A DNA stretch of 64,000 nucleotides from Lepidostoma basale. Taxonomy: Eukaryota; Arthropoda; Insecta; Trichoptera; Lepidostomatidae. Below, piece by piece: positions 37,901-40,900 of this stretch. The stretch spans positions 124,001-188,000 of the forward strand of contig JAHDVF020001599.1 of the NCBI GenBank assembly GCA_022606425.2. The letters are read 5' to 3'. A program made the position numbers and the translations under genes. Below the pieces are notes generated by a model that searched no databases, was not told the origin of the DNA, and worked only from the letters and a program-made list of their open reading frames with translations. The first letter of the stretch is position 1; each line of letters begins with the position of its first letter.

Positions 37901-40900
37901 TGAAAAAAACAAAAGTTTTAATTTACTTACGCCGATGCTAACCAAGGGTCATCGTGACCCTGTCACTACTAGTATAGCGCGAAATATATACAGAGCGGCT
38001 GAACACACCCACCAAGCGCAACTCCGGGCCACACAAATCATGCCCCCTCATAAACTAACAACCCACCAAATCACATTCCAACAATGTTCCCTTCAGACGT
38101 AAGAGAAATAGCCACATGAGCTGAACCTCTGTAAGCCAGAAGATCCAAGTACAAGTCCAAGACCCACCAAGCGCAAGCGTGGGCGCAATATTGAGAATAC
38201 ATTGACGGGGGGAGCGGGGTTGTCTAAGAGTTATTATACGAAAATTTTGTTTCCAAAGTTCACAGGGTCACGGTGACCCTTGAGTCGTAACAAAGGGTTC
38301 AAGATAACGACTGATTATTTTTTCTCATTGTTTCAGAAATCCCTAAGCATGATCCAACTGTAACGGTGGACCGCTTGAGGTACTTAGCGGGCGACAAAGT
38401 GAGGGCTAATTGCTCCTCGCCTCACAGCTTCCCTGCTGCCAATATCACGTGGATTGTTAATGAACAAAAGGTGAGTGACTTTTATATATATTAACTAACT
38501 AACAAACTAAATAACTAACCATGATGCCGTCTCCCCGAAAGGGTAGGCAAAAATATTTAACTGCCACACTCTAACCGATGCGGCACTCCATCCTTCTCTT
38601 TTCGCTCCCGCGAGAGACGCGGTGTGATTGGTTGCGAACCTCATCGCCACCAATAGGCATCTCCCGCGCACACTTAGATCATCCAACGTCCACAAAATAA
38701 ATCTGAAACAATTTATATAAAATACAATGTTATAAAATAAATAAAATAAAAATAATTTAACACATCATGTTTCATATATTAATGTTCTTAATTGTCACAC
38801 AAGAAACAGTAGTAATTAAAGTGTCCATATTATAAAATGATTCAATATCACATACCATAGAAGTTAAATGTTTTAATTGTCTAGTATTTAATTTAACCTT
38901 TGCTTGGTCAGTCCCACATAATATTATAAAGTTTTAAGAAAACGAATATTATTATTTTTATTCTAATTGTTGTTAAATAAGGGTAACAACAAGGACTTTG
39001 GTTCAAGTAACAATGAAAAGTATAAAAGGTATTTGTTTAATAATTCAAATTTTAGAGTTCTTTGATAAAATAAAGAATTTTATTAAATTTATTGAACGTT
39101 AAGGCGTTAACACTGTGGAATTCCATAGTAGTATACTTAGGAATTTGAAAATAACTTTGTTTAATCCACAAAATATGAAGATGGAGGTATCCTCCGAAAC
39201 ATGTCTTGTTTTTTTTAAATATTTTGTCGATTAAACAAAGTTATTTTCAATTTCCTAAGTATATTAAGAATTTCATTCTTATTCAATTTTCATTTAATCC
39301 CTAAAAATAACTTTAAAAAATATGTTAAGGTGTTTGAAAGAGTTACAGCAAAGACTAAGATTTAAATAGCTTGAAAATTCTTACGACCGATTTAATATAC
39401 TTGTTCGATGAGAAACTTAAGTAAATAAGGATATTTTTTTTTTTATTATTTTTTTTTATGTACACAACAGGTCGTTTGGACCCAATTACTGTATACAATT
39501 ATTATTTTTTTAGCTATTATATTGATTCTCGTGACATGTGATAGGTAGCCCAATCTATCGCCATTTTATTGTCACTTGAATTCTACACCAGACCAAAGAC
39601 AGTGTGACAATCACACTGCCATCACCGGGAATCGAACCCAGGACCTTCGGCATGGAAGTCAGAGCTTGTAACCACTCTGCCACGAAGGTCGTCATGTGTT
39701 TAGATTAGACTCTGTTTTATTATAATTAATTGTAAAGTGGCAGTTCAATATTCGTCCACATTCATATTCTTCTATAATAACTTCACCCGATTTTTAATAG
39801 TTACTTTTGTTACGGTCCGAAAAGTCAATTTTCGTGACACCTTCGATATATGACCAGCAAAAGCTATTTTTCTACCAGTTTTTTCACTTTTATTGAATGT
39901 TAAGGCTTCCTTTAGCATTATATTTTGAAAATTTTTGCATTATATAAATTTCCCTACCTTGTTTTCTATAATCAATATCAGGATATAAGGTTTGGCGATT
40001 AGGTTCTTTTTGAAAATGCCTTCGCAAGGCGAAACAAATTTGTCGCTATTTATATAATTTATATAAATTGAATCTAAGTTAAACCACTAAACAAAAGTAT
40101 TGACTATTATAAATTCATCAAGAAAGTTAAGGCATTAACACTGTGGAATTCCATTGTAATACACTTTGGAAATTGAAAAAATAACGTTGTTTCATACTTT
40201 TTCACTTTTCATAGGTTCCTGGATTCATGGTATCCTCAATCGTGACCTCTCCAGATGGCACCGAGTCAACCAGCGCTCTCCTGGAACTGGAAACAGGTCT
40301 TTTGGGAGGCGCTACATCTGTTTCAAGGTTGAAACTCCGCTGCGAGGCATCTCTCTTTGATCTCTACAGAGCCACTAGCCTGACTGTAGAAGTCAAAGAA
40401 GACAAACCTCAATTGGCTTCCGTCATGGGGCATAGTATTGCAGGTACAAACAATTTTATTTATTAAACGAACATCAAACATTCTAAACTTATATACTAAC
40501 AAGCTTTAATACTAGATTTATGGTCTTAAATTATTCACATACTCACGGTAGTGGATTATTAGTATTCAGTTATAAATGTATGTTTAGTTTAATCGGGTGG
40601 TGGTCTAGGGGATAGAATGCTTGGCTCCTGATCCAGGGGACATGGGTTCAAGCCTGGACACGACCAGATTCCTTCTTCATAATAATGAGCTATTTTCTGC
40701 TCACATTAAAGATTGTAAAATATATTCTAATATCATTGATGTAAATCCTTGATATTAGTCTTTTTTTATTAAAAAAAAAAAAAAAATACAATGATACTTC
40801 AACATTATTAACTGTTAAAATATAAAACGCTGTTTATGGTATCACAATTTTCATTATTATATTATTTTTTGCGAAAGCTGTTTTGTCAACCGACGTTGAC

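Noticed and set aside
39606..39690. tRNA-like A and B boxes on the minus strand
   Set aside because: Boxes are good, but the sequence is the head of a repeated SINE (second copy at 41272), so it is not called a functional tRNA gene.
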